In this document: positions 37,861-45,962 of the stretch, in pieces
Layout: each line of letters starts with the position of its first letter
Position numbering within the stretch: the stretch's first letter is position 1
NCBI RefSeq assembly: GCF_025971955.1
Contig: NZ_JAPDMX010000033.1
Location: 62,001-126,000, forward strand
DNA: 64,000 nt
Direction of reading: 5' to 3'
DNA from: Shewanella subflava
GTDB taxonomy: Bacteria > Pseudomonadota > Gammaproteobacteria > Enterobacterales > Shewanellaceae
The notes under the pieces: model-generated
The model's input: the letters and a program-made list of their open reading frames with translations, nothing else
Told to the model about the DNA's origin: nothing
Databases searched by the model: none
Program-made: the position numbers and the translations under genes

Positions 37861-38511
37861 ATGGAAAATTTTCAATCACAAACTGCGGAAAATCGTTATG
37901 ATAAAGCAAGTCTTGCTAAAAATAACGGTGCTACACAATTGTCTAACACAAACGAACTCGATGCAGAACAATTAGCAGAGTTAATGCTCAAGGTAGCCAA
38001 CTTACGCTGTAAAGTCTCATTCGCCAAACTATTCAAGCATTTCGGCCCTAAGATAAGCGCATTCGGTAATCAAAGATTGCATCAACAGGGTCTTGCGATG
38101 GATTTAGTCCAAGAAACCATGACGCGTGTTTGGACCAAAGCACATTTGTACAGTGAAGATAAAGCTGCTGTAAGCACTTGGGTATTCACGGTGATGCGAA
38201 ATCAGTGCTTTGATATGCTGCGTAAAGTACAGCACAACAAAGAAGACTCTTTTGGTGACGACATTTGGCCTCTTTTCGAATCAGACGATGCCGAAAGTAA
38301 TGAAGATGATTTTAAATTGTCCGGCACGCTTCTTCGTCATGTGGATGAATTACCTCCACTACAAAGACAAATTGTGCAGGGTATTTACATGCAGGAAATG
38401 ACCCAACAAGAATTAGCGGACAAACTCGGTATCCCCATAGGCACAGTCAAATCTAGATTAAGATTAGGCTTAGAAAAGTTAAAGGGATTTATGGAGAAAC
38501 ATTATGATTAA
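37861..38511 (+). CDS. ECF sigma factor of the RpoE/ChrR type
   Basis: The 216-residue protein has sigma region 2 (FGPKISAFGNQRLHQQG, DLVQETMTRVWTKA, VSTWVFTVMRNQCFDMLRK) and region 4 (ELPPLQRQIVQGIYMQEMTQ, GIPIGTVKSRLRLGLEKLK). The ATG at 37861 follows GAGTGAAG; a GTG three codons earlier is part of that site. It overlaps the ChrR-like gene by 8 nt, the usual pairing with a zinc anti-sigma factor. In Rhodobacter and relatives this pair responds to singlet oxygen. Shewanella gene name rpoE2 is possible but unproven here. Confidence 0.88.
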   Translation: MENFQSQTAENRYDKASLAKNNGATQLSNTNELDAEQLAELMLKVANLRCKVSFAKLFKHFGPKISAFGNQRLHQQGLAMDLVQETMTRVWTKAHLYSEDKAAVSTWVFTVMRNQCFDMLRKVQHNKEDSFGDDIWPLFESDDAESNEDDFKLSGTLLRHVDELPPLQRQIVQGIYMQEMTQQELADKLGIPIGTVKSRLRLGLEKLKGFMEKHYD

Positions 38512-39184
38512 GTACCATCCACAACATGAACTATTGTCTCTCCACATTAAAGGTGAGCTTCCGTTATCTATGTCTTTGGCAATCTCCGCTCACGCAGAGC
38601 TTTGTGACATATGTCAGCAAAAACTGAACCGTCTAACAGAATGTGAAACTGCTGCGACATTCGATAATAATACCGAGTCAAACATCAGTGTTGATTTAGA
38701 TTCTGAAATGTCTTCTTTGTTGGCTCACATGATGCAGGACACTTTAGATGAGCTAGATGCTAATCCAGCTCAACCCTATAATGAAGGGGTGACTGAAGTC
38801 ACCGTTAAAGACCAATCATACCCTTTACCCCGCGCATTTAGACATCAAATAAATGCACAATGGCAAGGTATCGGAAAAGTCAGTCGATTACGTCTCAATA
38901 CGGGTGAGGAACAATCAAGAGCAAGCTTGTTACACATAGCACCTCAAGGCGAGATCCCTGAACACACTCACAAAGGTTCAGAACTGACCCTTCTGTTGGC
39001 GGGTGAATTTAGTGATGAATATAATACATATCGACCCGGTGATTTTATGCTGCTAGATGAGAATCATCAGCATTCACCAAAAACAATGACTGGATGTCTA
39101 TGTTACACAATAGTTGATGCACCATTATATTTTACTAAAGGATTCAGTAAGTTATTAAACCCTATCGGTGAATTGCTTTACTGA
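38504..39184 (+). CDS. chrR: ChrR-type zinc/cupin anti-sigma factor
   Basis: The 226-residue protein has an N-terminal zinc-binding anti-sigma domain with His30-x3-Cys34-x2-Cys37 (HAELCDIC), and a C-terminal cupin with ligand pattern HTHKGSE plus a later histidine in ENHQHSPKT, the metal site of ChrR. ChrR binds its sigma factor and releases it upon singlet-oxygen-type stress. All expected ligands are present. It overlaps the sigma gene by 8 nt. A hairpin follows at 39235. Confidence 0.9.
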   Translation: MIKYHPQHELLSLHIKGELPLSMSLAISAHAELCDICQQKLNRLTECETAATFDNNTESNISVDLDSEMSSLLAHMMQDTLDELDANPAQPYNEGVTEVTVKDQSYPLPRAFRHQINAQWQGIGKVSRLRLNTGEEQSRASLLHIAPQGEIPEHTHKGSELTLLLAGEFSDEYNTYRPGDFMLLDENHQHSPKTMTGCLCYTIVDAPLYFTKGFSKLLNPIGELLY

Positions 39185-39234
39185 CGAATGCTGTTGAACG
39201 GGGTTGTGTGAGTATTAGCTTTAAACAACAAAGC

Positions 39235-39270
39235 GTTGGCAATAAATAATTTAAAATATTTGTTGCCAAC
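39235..39270 (+). terminator. long hairpin after chrR, possible terminator
   Basis: GTTGGCAATAAATA (39235-39248) and TATTTGTTGCCAAC (39257-39270) pair over 14 positions with one T-G wobble. No T-tract follows, so termination is not certain. Confidence 0.55.
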
Positions 39271-39700
39271 CTTCCTAACTATGTATATGCTTGCGGAAGT
39301 TTAATTACCTTGTTTATTTTGTTTACCTATCGTGAGTCTGCTCAACTTCCTTTCGTAAACCATCACAAGCTACAAAATTACCTGTCGATATAAATATTAA
39401 TCATAAAAATATATGGTATCGATTGATGTTATTTTTGTCATTCGCTTGTCATAAACCTATGGTCAACTAGTGCAATCAAGCAGTTAACCTTTTTAATAAA
39501 TGTTAACTATTTGAGCAAATGATGAATTTTATTTAATCTAAAATTATGATTAAACCCTCACATTGCTCATATAAACACTTGATTAGTGTAGGATTGATAG
39601 GGTAACTTAACTAAGCTAACTTAAATCTTTCGCAACACGAAAAATGTTAAGGAATTTTATTGTTAAAACTAACATCACCTAAGGGTGAGCAAATTATAAC
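39271..39700. other. AT-rich non-coding stretch before the small protein gene
   Basis: No plausible coding frame is seen. The composition is clearly AT-richer than neighbouring genes, consistent with a regulatory or recently acquired segment. It should hold the promoter of the small gene at 39716. Confidence 0.4.
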
Positions 39701-39715
39701 AGAAGGAGTATGATA

Positions 39716-39889
39716 ATGTCATACCAATTTAACGGACACGAAATTACAGTTAACTTTCCAGTTAATTCAATTTCATCAAATAAAAACTCAATTGCTTTTA
39801 CTGATTCACTTGGTAAAAATAAGACTACCTTTTCAAAACGCATCGAAGCGTTAAATTTTATGAAATGGTTAATCAGTTCTAACAAGTAA
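39716..39889 (+). CDS. 57-residue orphan protein
   Basis: The ATG at 39716 follows AGAAGGAG at 7 nt, one of the best ribosome binding sites in the window. The protein starts MSYQFNGHEITVNF and ends MKWLISSNK; it is polar, slightly basic, with an alternating beta-like pattern and an amphipathic C-terminal helix (FSKRIEALNFMKWLISS). No family is recognised. It stands alone between chrR and the ACC-deaminase-like gene. Confidence 0.65.
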   Translation: MSYQFNGHEITVNFPVNSISSNKNSIAFTDSLGKNKTTFSKRIEALNFMKWLISSNK

Positions 39890-39912
39890 ACCTCCACGCT
39901 TTGCGTACATCA

Positions 39913-39989
39913 TTTGCTCTGTGATTTAATAAACTCGGCTAACGGTATTCTCCTCTCATTTACCGTACGTTTATTATAAACAGAGCAAA
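39913..39989. repeat. 77 bp interrupted palindrome between convergent genes
   Basis: Three successive pairings point to one long hairpin: TTTGCTCTGT (39913-39922) with ACAGAGCAAA (39980-39989), TAATAAAC with GTTTATTA, and ACGGTA with TACCGT. It lies 24 nt after the small protein gene and may act as a bidirectional terminator or be a repeat element. Confidence 0.6.
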
Positions 39990-40197
39990 CTGATCAATAT
40001 CTCGAACCCAATACTTTATTCCATTCGAATCATAACACTAAAGCATTTATCTTTATTGGCCATGATTAGTTTACCTCAACTCAGGTTACAGCTTTCATTC
40101 CAACCAAGGTCTACCTCCCCTACTTTTATTGCAGGCGTATTACCATTCAATACAGCACTCGATGCAAAAGGCATTTGATGAACATTTATCATTCATA

Positions 40198-41181
40198 TTA
40201 GAGGTGTGTTAAGGCCTGCTTTCTCAGATATCTGGGCAACATTGTGGCATTACCTAACAAGCCCCCTTGATGAATATACAGTATTTCACGGTCGTTGCTC
40301 ATCCCAGACTCTATAGTGTGTTTCAATACATTTAATCCAATGGGATCATAAAGTAAATCAAACTCAATTCCAGTTGAATTCAATACCTGTTGCCATAGTT
40401 GAAATAATGAAAGATAAAGCTTACCGAAATGGTATTTGTTACCATCATTTACAATTTGGGGATGATATGAAGTATTAGAAGATAGCTCATAAAATTGCTT
40501 TATTAAGTAACTGTCACCGCCAACTGTGCTACAGGTTAACACTTCAATATCAAAAGAGGTTTTCTGAGTTTGTGTTACAAAGTACTCTTGCAAATATAAT
40601 GCTGTAGTACCTGTTCCTGATGGCAAAAATATTGATAGCTTATTAATACTTTTGGCAACGGCCCAATTCAATATTTCTTTACCTAGAATATAGATACCCG
40701 TTCTCGCATATTCACAACGCCCCCCTTCAGGAATAAATAAGGTTTCGTGAACATTATCTTTTCTTAGATAATCTTGTTTCAAAACATTCATGGCATCATC
40801 TAAATGTTGACAGGCATTAAACAAATTTGAAGCCCAATCAATTTCAATGACATTGGCACCATTTTTAATTGCCTGAGAATAATTCGATTTGTTCCCAGAG
40901 GGTGAGTTCGCCTGTTGCTTTACATAACCGGCAATATGACTTACATAGTAATCTAATTGCCACCCCTTTATTTTTGCCAACACCGATAAAGAATATAATG
41001 AATTTGCCTGCGCAGAACCGGATCCGACGATATGAGAAACACCTGGAAAGTCATTAATTAAAAAATGATAAAATTTACGGGCTTTATTGCCGCTAAAATC
41101 TGCGTGTAACAAATCATCTCGTTTAATATGTATTTGTCTGCCTGCAAAGTACATCATTTCTGTGGGGCTATTCGTTAGCAT
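40198..41181 (-). CDS. PLP-dependent ACC deaminase/D-cysteine desulfhydrase-like protein
   Basis: The 327-residue fold-type II PLP enzyme has IKRDDLLHADFSGNKARKF with the Schiff-base lysine at residue 33, GSGSAQANSLYSLSVLAK, IPEGGRCEYARTG, a phosphate-binding LPSGTGTTAL loop and YIHQGGLLGN near the C-terminus. These match the ACC deaminase/D-cysteine desulfhydrase family; true ACC deaminase activity cannot be claimed. It lies in a gene-poor AT-rich stretch and is transcribed alone. Confidence 0.8.
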   Translation of the reverse strand: MLTNSPTEMMYFAGRQIHIKRDDLLHADFSGNKARKFYHFLINDFPGVSHIVGSGSAQANSLYSLSVLAKIKGWQLDYYVSHIAGYVKQQANSPSGNKSNYSQAIKNGANVIEIDWASNLFNACQHLDDAMNVLKQDYLRKDNVHETLFIPEGGRCEYARTGIYILGKEILNWAVAKSINKLSIFLPSGTGTTALYLQEYFVTQTQKTSFDIEVLTCSTVGGDSYLIKQFYELSSNTSYHPQIVNDGNKYHFGKLYLSLFQLWQQVLNSTGIEFDLLYDPIGLNVLKHTIESGMSNDREILYIHQGGLLGNATMLPRYLRKQALTHL

Positions 41182-41381
41182 CTATCTCAATCATAAAGTC
41201 ATCAATAACGGCATTGTAGCTAATTTTAGTGAAAAGCCGCTATATTTAGTCTAATTACTCATTTTATTGGCCAAACTATTTTAAAAAATAGCAGTAACTG
41301 AATAAAATCAGCATTTTAAATTTTGGCATATTAAATGCTATACCCAATATGACTGATTTAAAATTGTTAAAAGGATCTCAA

Positions 41382-41795
41382 ATGGCTATTTTTAGGCTGA
41401 TTTTTAATATTGCATGGTTTGTACTAGGTGGTTTTGTAATGGGACTGGCTTGGTGGTTGGCTGGCTTATTGTGTTTTATCAGTATCATTGGCATTCCATT
41501 TGGCCGCGCTTGTTTCGTGATAGGTGAAATGGCATTTTGGCCATTTGGCCAGCAAACGGTTAATCGTAGACAATTGACTGGTGAGCATGATTTAGGCACT
41601 GGTACCATGGGAATGGTGGGTAACATAATTTGGTTCTTATTGTTCGGTATTTGGTTAGCAATAGGTCATCTAACCCATGCATTGGCTTGTTTTATAACCA
41701 TTATTGGTATCCCATTTGGTATACAACACTTGAAGCTTGCCTTGTTGAGCTTAACCCCCATTGGTCAAACGGTTGTACCAAAAGAGCAATATTAA
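41382..41795 (+). CDS. YccF-domain inner membrane protein
   Basis: The ATG at 41382 follows AAGGA at 6 nt, giving 137 residues. The protein contains two repeats of the YccF motif, SIIGIPFGRACF and TIIGIPFGIQHL, each after a hydrophobic helix, plus WPFGQQTV and LTPIGQTVV. E. coli YccF has the same double pattern. Function is unknown. Its last 4 nt overlap the end of the convergent solute-binding gene. Confidence 0.88.
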   Translation: MAIFRLIFNIAWFVLGGFVMGLAWWLAGLLCFISIIGIPFGRACFVIGEMAFWPFGQQTVNRRQLTGEHDLGTGTMGMVGNIIWFLLFGIWLAIGHLTHALACFITIIGIPFGIQHLKLALLSLTPIGQTVVPKEQY

Positions 41796-42559
41796 TGGTT
41801 ATGATGCTTATTTGATTCTAACAAGTAAGCATCCATCTTTTGTTGTGCATCGAATCTAGATAACCCACTATTGATAATATTCAGCCATTTACGACCTTGT
41901 TCATTATTATTAAAGGCTATATGCAAACTTTTTAACTCTAATGGTTGGATATTCATTTGTAATAAATGGGAAATTTCAGCAATCTTGGGTTCATGCAGAA
42001 GATACTCATAAACATTGAAATCAATAACGATTGCGTCGATCCTCCCCGCAGCTAGCTTTAAAATATTCTGCCGTTCATCATTCGCTGTCTCAAAACGCTG
42101 ACGCCCATCGTTAATCATATTGTCTATTTCGACAGTATTAACATATCCCTTAACGACACCAAGGGTATAGTTATTTAAATCTGTAATGACTTTCCATTTG
42201 ATTGGGTATTTTTTACGCTCTAATAAACCGATAGGGCTACTTCCAAGTGAGTTGGAAAATATAAAATCATCTGTGACATTCAGATACTCTGGAAAATAAC
42301 CGTGGTTTGCACCTGTTTTTGCAACTCGGATAGCACGGTTCCAGGGCAACACCGCCACCTTCAAATCATGCCCTTCATAACTAAGTGCTTGTTGAACTAT
42401 CTGAGTAGTTACCCCTTTATCAACTAAATGTACACCTGTAAATGGCGGCCATTCTAATGTTGAAAGCTCAAGAGTATCTGCAGTTAGCTGAACAGAAAAC
42501 AGCATTACAAGAACACTTACTTTAAAAGCAAGCTTTTGACAGGCCAGAATATAAACCAT
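41792..42559 (-). CDS. periplasmic solute-binding protein, SBP_bac_3-like
   Basis: The 255-residue protein has a signal peptide (helix FKVSVLVMLFSVQLTA) then LELSTLEWPPFTG, typical of polar amino-acid-type binding proteins (family 3), with LPWNRAIRVAKTG and GVVKGYVNT further on. No permease or ATPase is adjacent, so it may be an orphan receptor or a ligand-sensing protein. Ligand is unknown. Confidence 0.72.
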   Translation of the reverse strand: MVYILACQKLAFKVSVLVMLFSVQLTADTLELSTLEWPPFTGVHLVDKGVTTQIVQQALSYEGHDLKVAVLPWNRAIRVAKTGANHGYFPEYLNVTDDFIFSNSLGSSPIGLLERKKYPIKWKVITDLNNYTLGVVKGYVNTVEIDNMINDGRQRFETANDERQNILKLAAGRIDAIVIDFNVYEYLLHEPKIAEISHLLQMNIQPLELKSLHIAFNNNEQGRKWLNIINSGLSRFDAQQKMDAYLLESNKHHNH

Positions 42560-42711
42560 TTATTTCCCTTAATTACCTTTAAAGTTCAGTGGTATAATGG
42601 TTTGAAAATGTAGAAAACTGCCGCAGTCGACAGCAAAACATGGCAACTGAAAGCGGTTAAAATAAGTACAATTATTTAATAATAGTACAGACTCACTTTT
42701 TGGTGCAATTT

Positions 42712-43173
42712 ATGAATTATTGGTTGATGAAGTCAGAGCCTGATGAATTTAGTATTGATGATTTACAATTAAGTCATCATCAAAAAACACCATGGCAAGG
42801 AATTCGTAACTATCAAGCGAGAAATTTTTTACGAGATAGTGTAAAGCAAAATGATCGCGTGTTTTTTTACCATTCCAGCTGTAAAGTGCCTGCTATTGTT
42901 GGGTTAGTAGAAGTAAGCCAAGCGGCGACTGTAGACACCAGCGCTTTTGATGTTACCTCGGTATATTTTGATAAAAAGTCCGATATTGCTAATCCCAAAT
43001 GGATTCAAGTTGAATTACATTTTATAGAAAAATTTAACCAGCCTATTACGTTAAAGCAGCTCAAAGCCGACCCACAGTTAACCAATATGGTGTTAGTTGC
43101 TAAAGGGGCAAGGTTGAGTGTACAGCCAGTCACGGCAGAAGAGTTTGAGCATATTATGTCTTTAAGTCGATGA
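42712..43173 (+). CDS. EVE-domain (PUA-like) protein
   Basis: The 153-residue protein starts MNYWLMKSEPDEFSIDDL and has WQGIRNYQARNFL, DRVFFYHSSCKVPAIVG and the C-terminal MVLVAKGARLSVQPV, the signature of the EVE domain (human THYN1 homologue). EVE domains bind modified cytosines in other systems; the role of this stand-alone bacterial form is not known. No strong ribosome binding site precedes the ATG. Confidence 0.9.
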   Translation: MNYWLMKSEPDEFSIDDLQLSHHQKTPWQGIRNYQARNFLRDSVKQNDRVFFYHSSCKVPAIVGLVEVSQAATVDTSAFDVTSVYFDKKSDIANPKWIQVELHFIEKFNQPITLKQLKADPQLTNMVLVAKGARLSVQPVTAEEFEHIMSLSR

Positions 43174-43304
43174 TTTGTAGAACAATCGCGCTTTGAATCA
43201 GCGCTTTACATCATAGATACGATGAATCGATAAAATAGGCTGACTCATATAACCAATTGTCCATCACTTAAGTGGTATACGAGTCACTATTTATCAAGAT
43301 TTTC

Positions 43305-43571
43305 TAGGTTGTGTTTCTCTTTGTTGATAAATTTTACGGTAAGCTATTTTTCTGTCAGACAATCACAAATTAACGCCGCTTAGCGCCGATAAACATTTGA
43401 ATTTACGGGAACAATAGCTAGAAAACAACCTCGATTTTCGGGGTGAGGCTAAAATGACTTTATACTGCATGGATAATATTGACATAGGGTAACGATTCCC
43501 GCAATTATCCGCCTAGCCTAAAGTCATTTTATCTCTTAGCATAAAAAACAACCAAAGATAAACTCGCCCTA
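43305..43571 (-). mobile_element. MITE-like element with terminal inverted repeats, copy 2
   Basis: The reverse complement begins TAGGGCGAGTTTATCTTTGG and reads on through TTTTTTATG, AAATGACTTTAGGC and ATAATTG, aligning with the copy at 18566-18821. The other end is TAGGTTGTGTTTCTCTTTG, a diverged inverted repeat. It fills most of the 418 bp gap between the EVE and AIM24-like genes. No transposase is encoded. Confidence 0.72.
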
Positions 43572-43591
43572 ACAACAGTGATGAACGCAGA

Positions 43592-44347
43592 TTATTGTTC
43601 GCCCTGGGCAATACCGCCTTTTGCTGGAGCATGGGCGATAATGCGGTCGGCCATTCTTGAGAAAGGTAATGACTGCAACCATACCGTTCCGTGACCTTGT
43701 AACGTGGCTAAAAACAACCCTTCGCCACCAAAGACCATAGATTTTAATGAGCCAGCACGTTGAATGTCGTAATCAATTCCGGGAGAAAAGCCCACTAAAC
43801 AGCCCGTATCAACCCGCAATACTTCCCCTTTTAATTCTTTTTTAATTAAGGTGCCACCAGCATGAATAAACACCATACCGTCGCCCTTTAAACTTTGCAG
43901 TATAAACCCTTCTCCGCCAAAAAATCCTGCGCCTAATCGGCGATTAAATTTCATTGTGACATTAGTGCCTAAAGCGGCCGCTAAAAAACTGTCCTTTTGA
44001 CATATAATTTCGCCTTGGTGTTTTGACAAATCGACGGCTAAAACACTTCCCGGATAAGGGGCTGCGAATGCAACTTTGCGTTTACTATGACCATCATTTG
44101 TGAAATGAGTCATAAATATACTTTCACCGGTGAGTGCTCGTTTGCCAGCGCCGAGTAATTTGCCGAAAAAACCTGATTCAGGTTGAGAGCCATCACCCAT
44201 TTTTGCTTCGAAGACAATATCCTGTTCCATATAATTCATGGCACCAGCTTCAGCAATTACGGTTTCTTTCGGGTCGAGTTCAATCTCAACTAGTTGCATA
44301 CTCGAGCCAATGATTTCAAAATCCACTTCATGGCACTGTTTACTCAT
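43592..44347 (-). CDS. AIM24/TIGR00266-family protein
   Basis: The ATG at 44347 follows AAAGGAGAG and gives 251 residues. The sequence contains [29 protein letters not shown], a glycine-rich [16 protein letters not shown] and [17 protein letters not shown], the beta-strand repeats of the AIM24/TIGR00266 fold. Bacterial members have no known function. An upstream frame start adds 31 residues that lack family similarity. Confidence 0.85.
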   Translation of the reverse strand: MSKQCHEVDFEIIGSSMQLVEIELDPKETVIAEAGAMNYMEQDIVFEAKMGDGSQPESGFFGKLLGAGKRALTGESIFMTHFTNDGHSKRKVAFAAPYPGSVLAVDLSKHQGEIICQKDSFLAAALGTNVTMKFNRRLGAGFFGGEGFILQSLKGDGMVFIHAGGTLIKKELKGEVLRVDTGCLVGFSPGIDYDIQRAGSLKSMVFGGEGLFLATLQGHGTVWLQSLPFSRMADRIIAHAPAKGGIAQGEQ

Positions 44348-44802
44348 TAGTCTCTCCTTTAACATGTTATCTCTATAGATTATGTCACCAACATAATTAC
44401 ATGGACATAATATGTCAACTATATACTGCTCACTCAGCACAAGTCATCTTAGTCGATAAGATTAAACCGCCAATACAGCAAGCCGGCTAAGACTTTCAAT
44501 ATCTCATCCATTGTAACGGCCATACGGCACAACCTAATGTACTTGCGAGTACGATCTTTTTTATCCGTCACTTGAATGGTGCAAAACCGTTTAACTTAAC
44601 TCTCTCATGTAAAAATTAAGTTGAAAAGGCGATTTGCTGGTGAACAAAACTTTATTTTTCCGTCAACTTAACATCACTGATATCAAGGTAAATATATACC
44701 TAGTAAGTGCCCTAACAAAAAGAACAAGCCAACTGTTACAATACAAACTACGATATAATTTCTTTAAAACAGAAGCTTAGGTTAGCCGCTAGAAATAGGA
44801 AA
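44348..44802. other. intergenic region with an inverted repeat and a weak 40-codon frame
   Basis: A 9 bp inverted repeat TTAAGTTGA/TCAACTTAA lies at 44616-44624 and 44663-44671. A 40-codon leftward frame at 44449-44571 reads VTDKKDRTRKYIRL and then MAVTMDEILKVLAGLLYW, which looks protein-like, but the start is a GTG with a poor ribosome binding site. It may be a gene remnant. Confidence 0.35.
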
Positions 44803-45732
44803 TCATCCTAACCCAGTTGAACTAAGCTCTTTAGACCCCTGTAATTCGAAGCGGGTGAACTCATCAAGGATCAATTCAGTCAATAATTGCCCAGCTCGCC
44901 CAAGTGGCCGTTCAAGTGTCGACACCAACTGAGGAGTAAAACTAAATCGATGTCCTCCAAGGAAGTCGACTGTCTTTAACTCACCAGACTGCAATTCCTC
45001 TTGAATTAAAAATTCCGGCATCCAACCAAAACCCAGTCCTTTTAATAGGGCATTTTTTTTCATGATAAATCCTGACAAATAAAACACTTTATCGCCACCG
45101 AATTGCATTTCATCACGAATTAATCTTTGCGGAGAAGAATCTTGAATCGTCAACTCAACGTGTTGTTGTAACTCGGTCAAACTGACATTGTTAACAGTCA
45201 CAAGCGGGTGTTGTCGGCTAGCCACCAAAATGCTTGTAATAGTTGGTAGCGCTTTGGGATGGTAATTAGGGCCTGCTAGATAGTCTTTTACCAGCATTAA
45301 ATCAGCATTGTCTCGCTCAAATCTATGTTGCACACCGCCCAAAAACTCCATATTCAATTGTATTTTAGTCGGCACTTTGTGCTCTGCCATGCGCTTCAAT
45401 GCCGTCATGATAGGTTCCATAGGTAACGCACCATCAATGACCAACTCTAGCTTTGGCTCCCAGCCCTCGCTAAATCGACTGGCAAGATGCTCGATATTAG
45501 CCAAATGTTGAAGCAAGCGCTGCCCTTCAGCCAGAATAACTCTTCCTTCAGGAGTTAATTCAGCTCGATACTGATCACGATTAAAAAGGCTGACACCTAG
45601 ATGTTGCTCCAACTTTTTAACCTGATAACTCACCGCAGATTGTGCTTTATGCAGCTTTTCAGACGCTTTAGCAAAACTTCCTTCTTCGACTAATACCTGT
45701 AAAACCTTAAATGCATCGACATCTATGCGCAT
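44803..45732 (-). CDS. LysR-family transcriptional regulator next to the tyrosine-degradation genes
   Basis: The 309-residue protein has an N-terminal winged helix (FKVLQVLVEEGSFAKASEKL, AQSAVSYQVKKLEQHLG, LFNRDQ) and a C-terminal effector-binding domain. It is divergent from the homogentisate dioxygenase-like gene with a 230 bp gap, the usual arrangement for a LysR regulator and its target. Regulation of the operon is inference from position. Confidence 0.88.
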   Translation of the reverse strand: MRIDVDAFKVLQVLVEEGSFAKASEKLHKAQSAVSYQVKKLEQHLGVSLFNRDQYRAELTPEGRVILAEGQRLLQHLANIEHLASRFSEGWEPKLELVIDGALPMEPIMTALKRMAEHKVPTKIQLNMEFLGGVQHRFERDNADLMLVKDYLAGPNYHPKALPTITSILVASRQHPLVTVNNVSLTELQQHVELTIQDSSPQRLIRDEMQFGGDKVFYLSGFIMKKNALLKGLGFGWMPEFLIQEELQSGELKTVDFLGGHRFSFTPQLVSTLERPLGRAGQLLTELILDEFTRFELQGSKELSSTGLG

Positions 45733-45774
45733 AAACCGTCCTTTTTCGGTGAAAATTCACTTTTTGTATCGAAT

Positions 45775-45787
45775 AGCTGCCACAGCT
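45775..45787. promoter_or_regulatory. dyad AGCTG-CCA-CAGCT in the LysR/dioxygenase intergenic region
   Basis: A 5 bp perfect inverted repeat with a 3 nt spacer lies 43 nt upstream of the LysR start codon. LysR sites contain T-N11-A dyads; this symmetric sequence is a candidate operator. No second site with a better match was found. Confidence 0.3.
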
Positions 45788-45962
45788 GTATCAATTTCAA
45801 TACGTTCTAAAAAATTGATTGAGTCTAGCTATTTATTATTCTTTTTTTTGTTCATCCAAGCAACTAAATTGAATGAATCTATGCAAAATAGATCACATTA
45901 TTTTCGCGAAGCATGCGTTAGATGAGATTGAAATGTAGTACAAACGGATTAAGGAAGCTGTT

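Noticed and set aside
40076-40174. 33-codon leftward frame before the PLP enzyme gene
   Set aside because: No ribosome binding site, and a similar-length frame exists on the other strand; chance occurrence is likely.
44449-44571. 40-codon leftward frame with protein-like sequence
   Set aside because: The GTG start lacks a ribosome binding site and an upstream stop closes the frame. I listed it only as a possible remnant.
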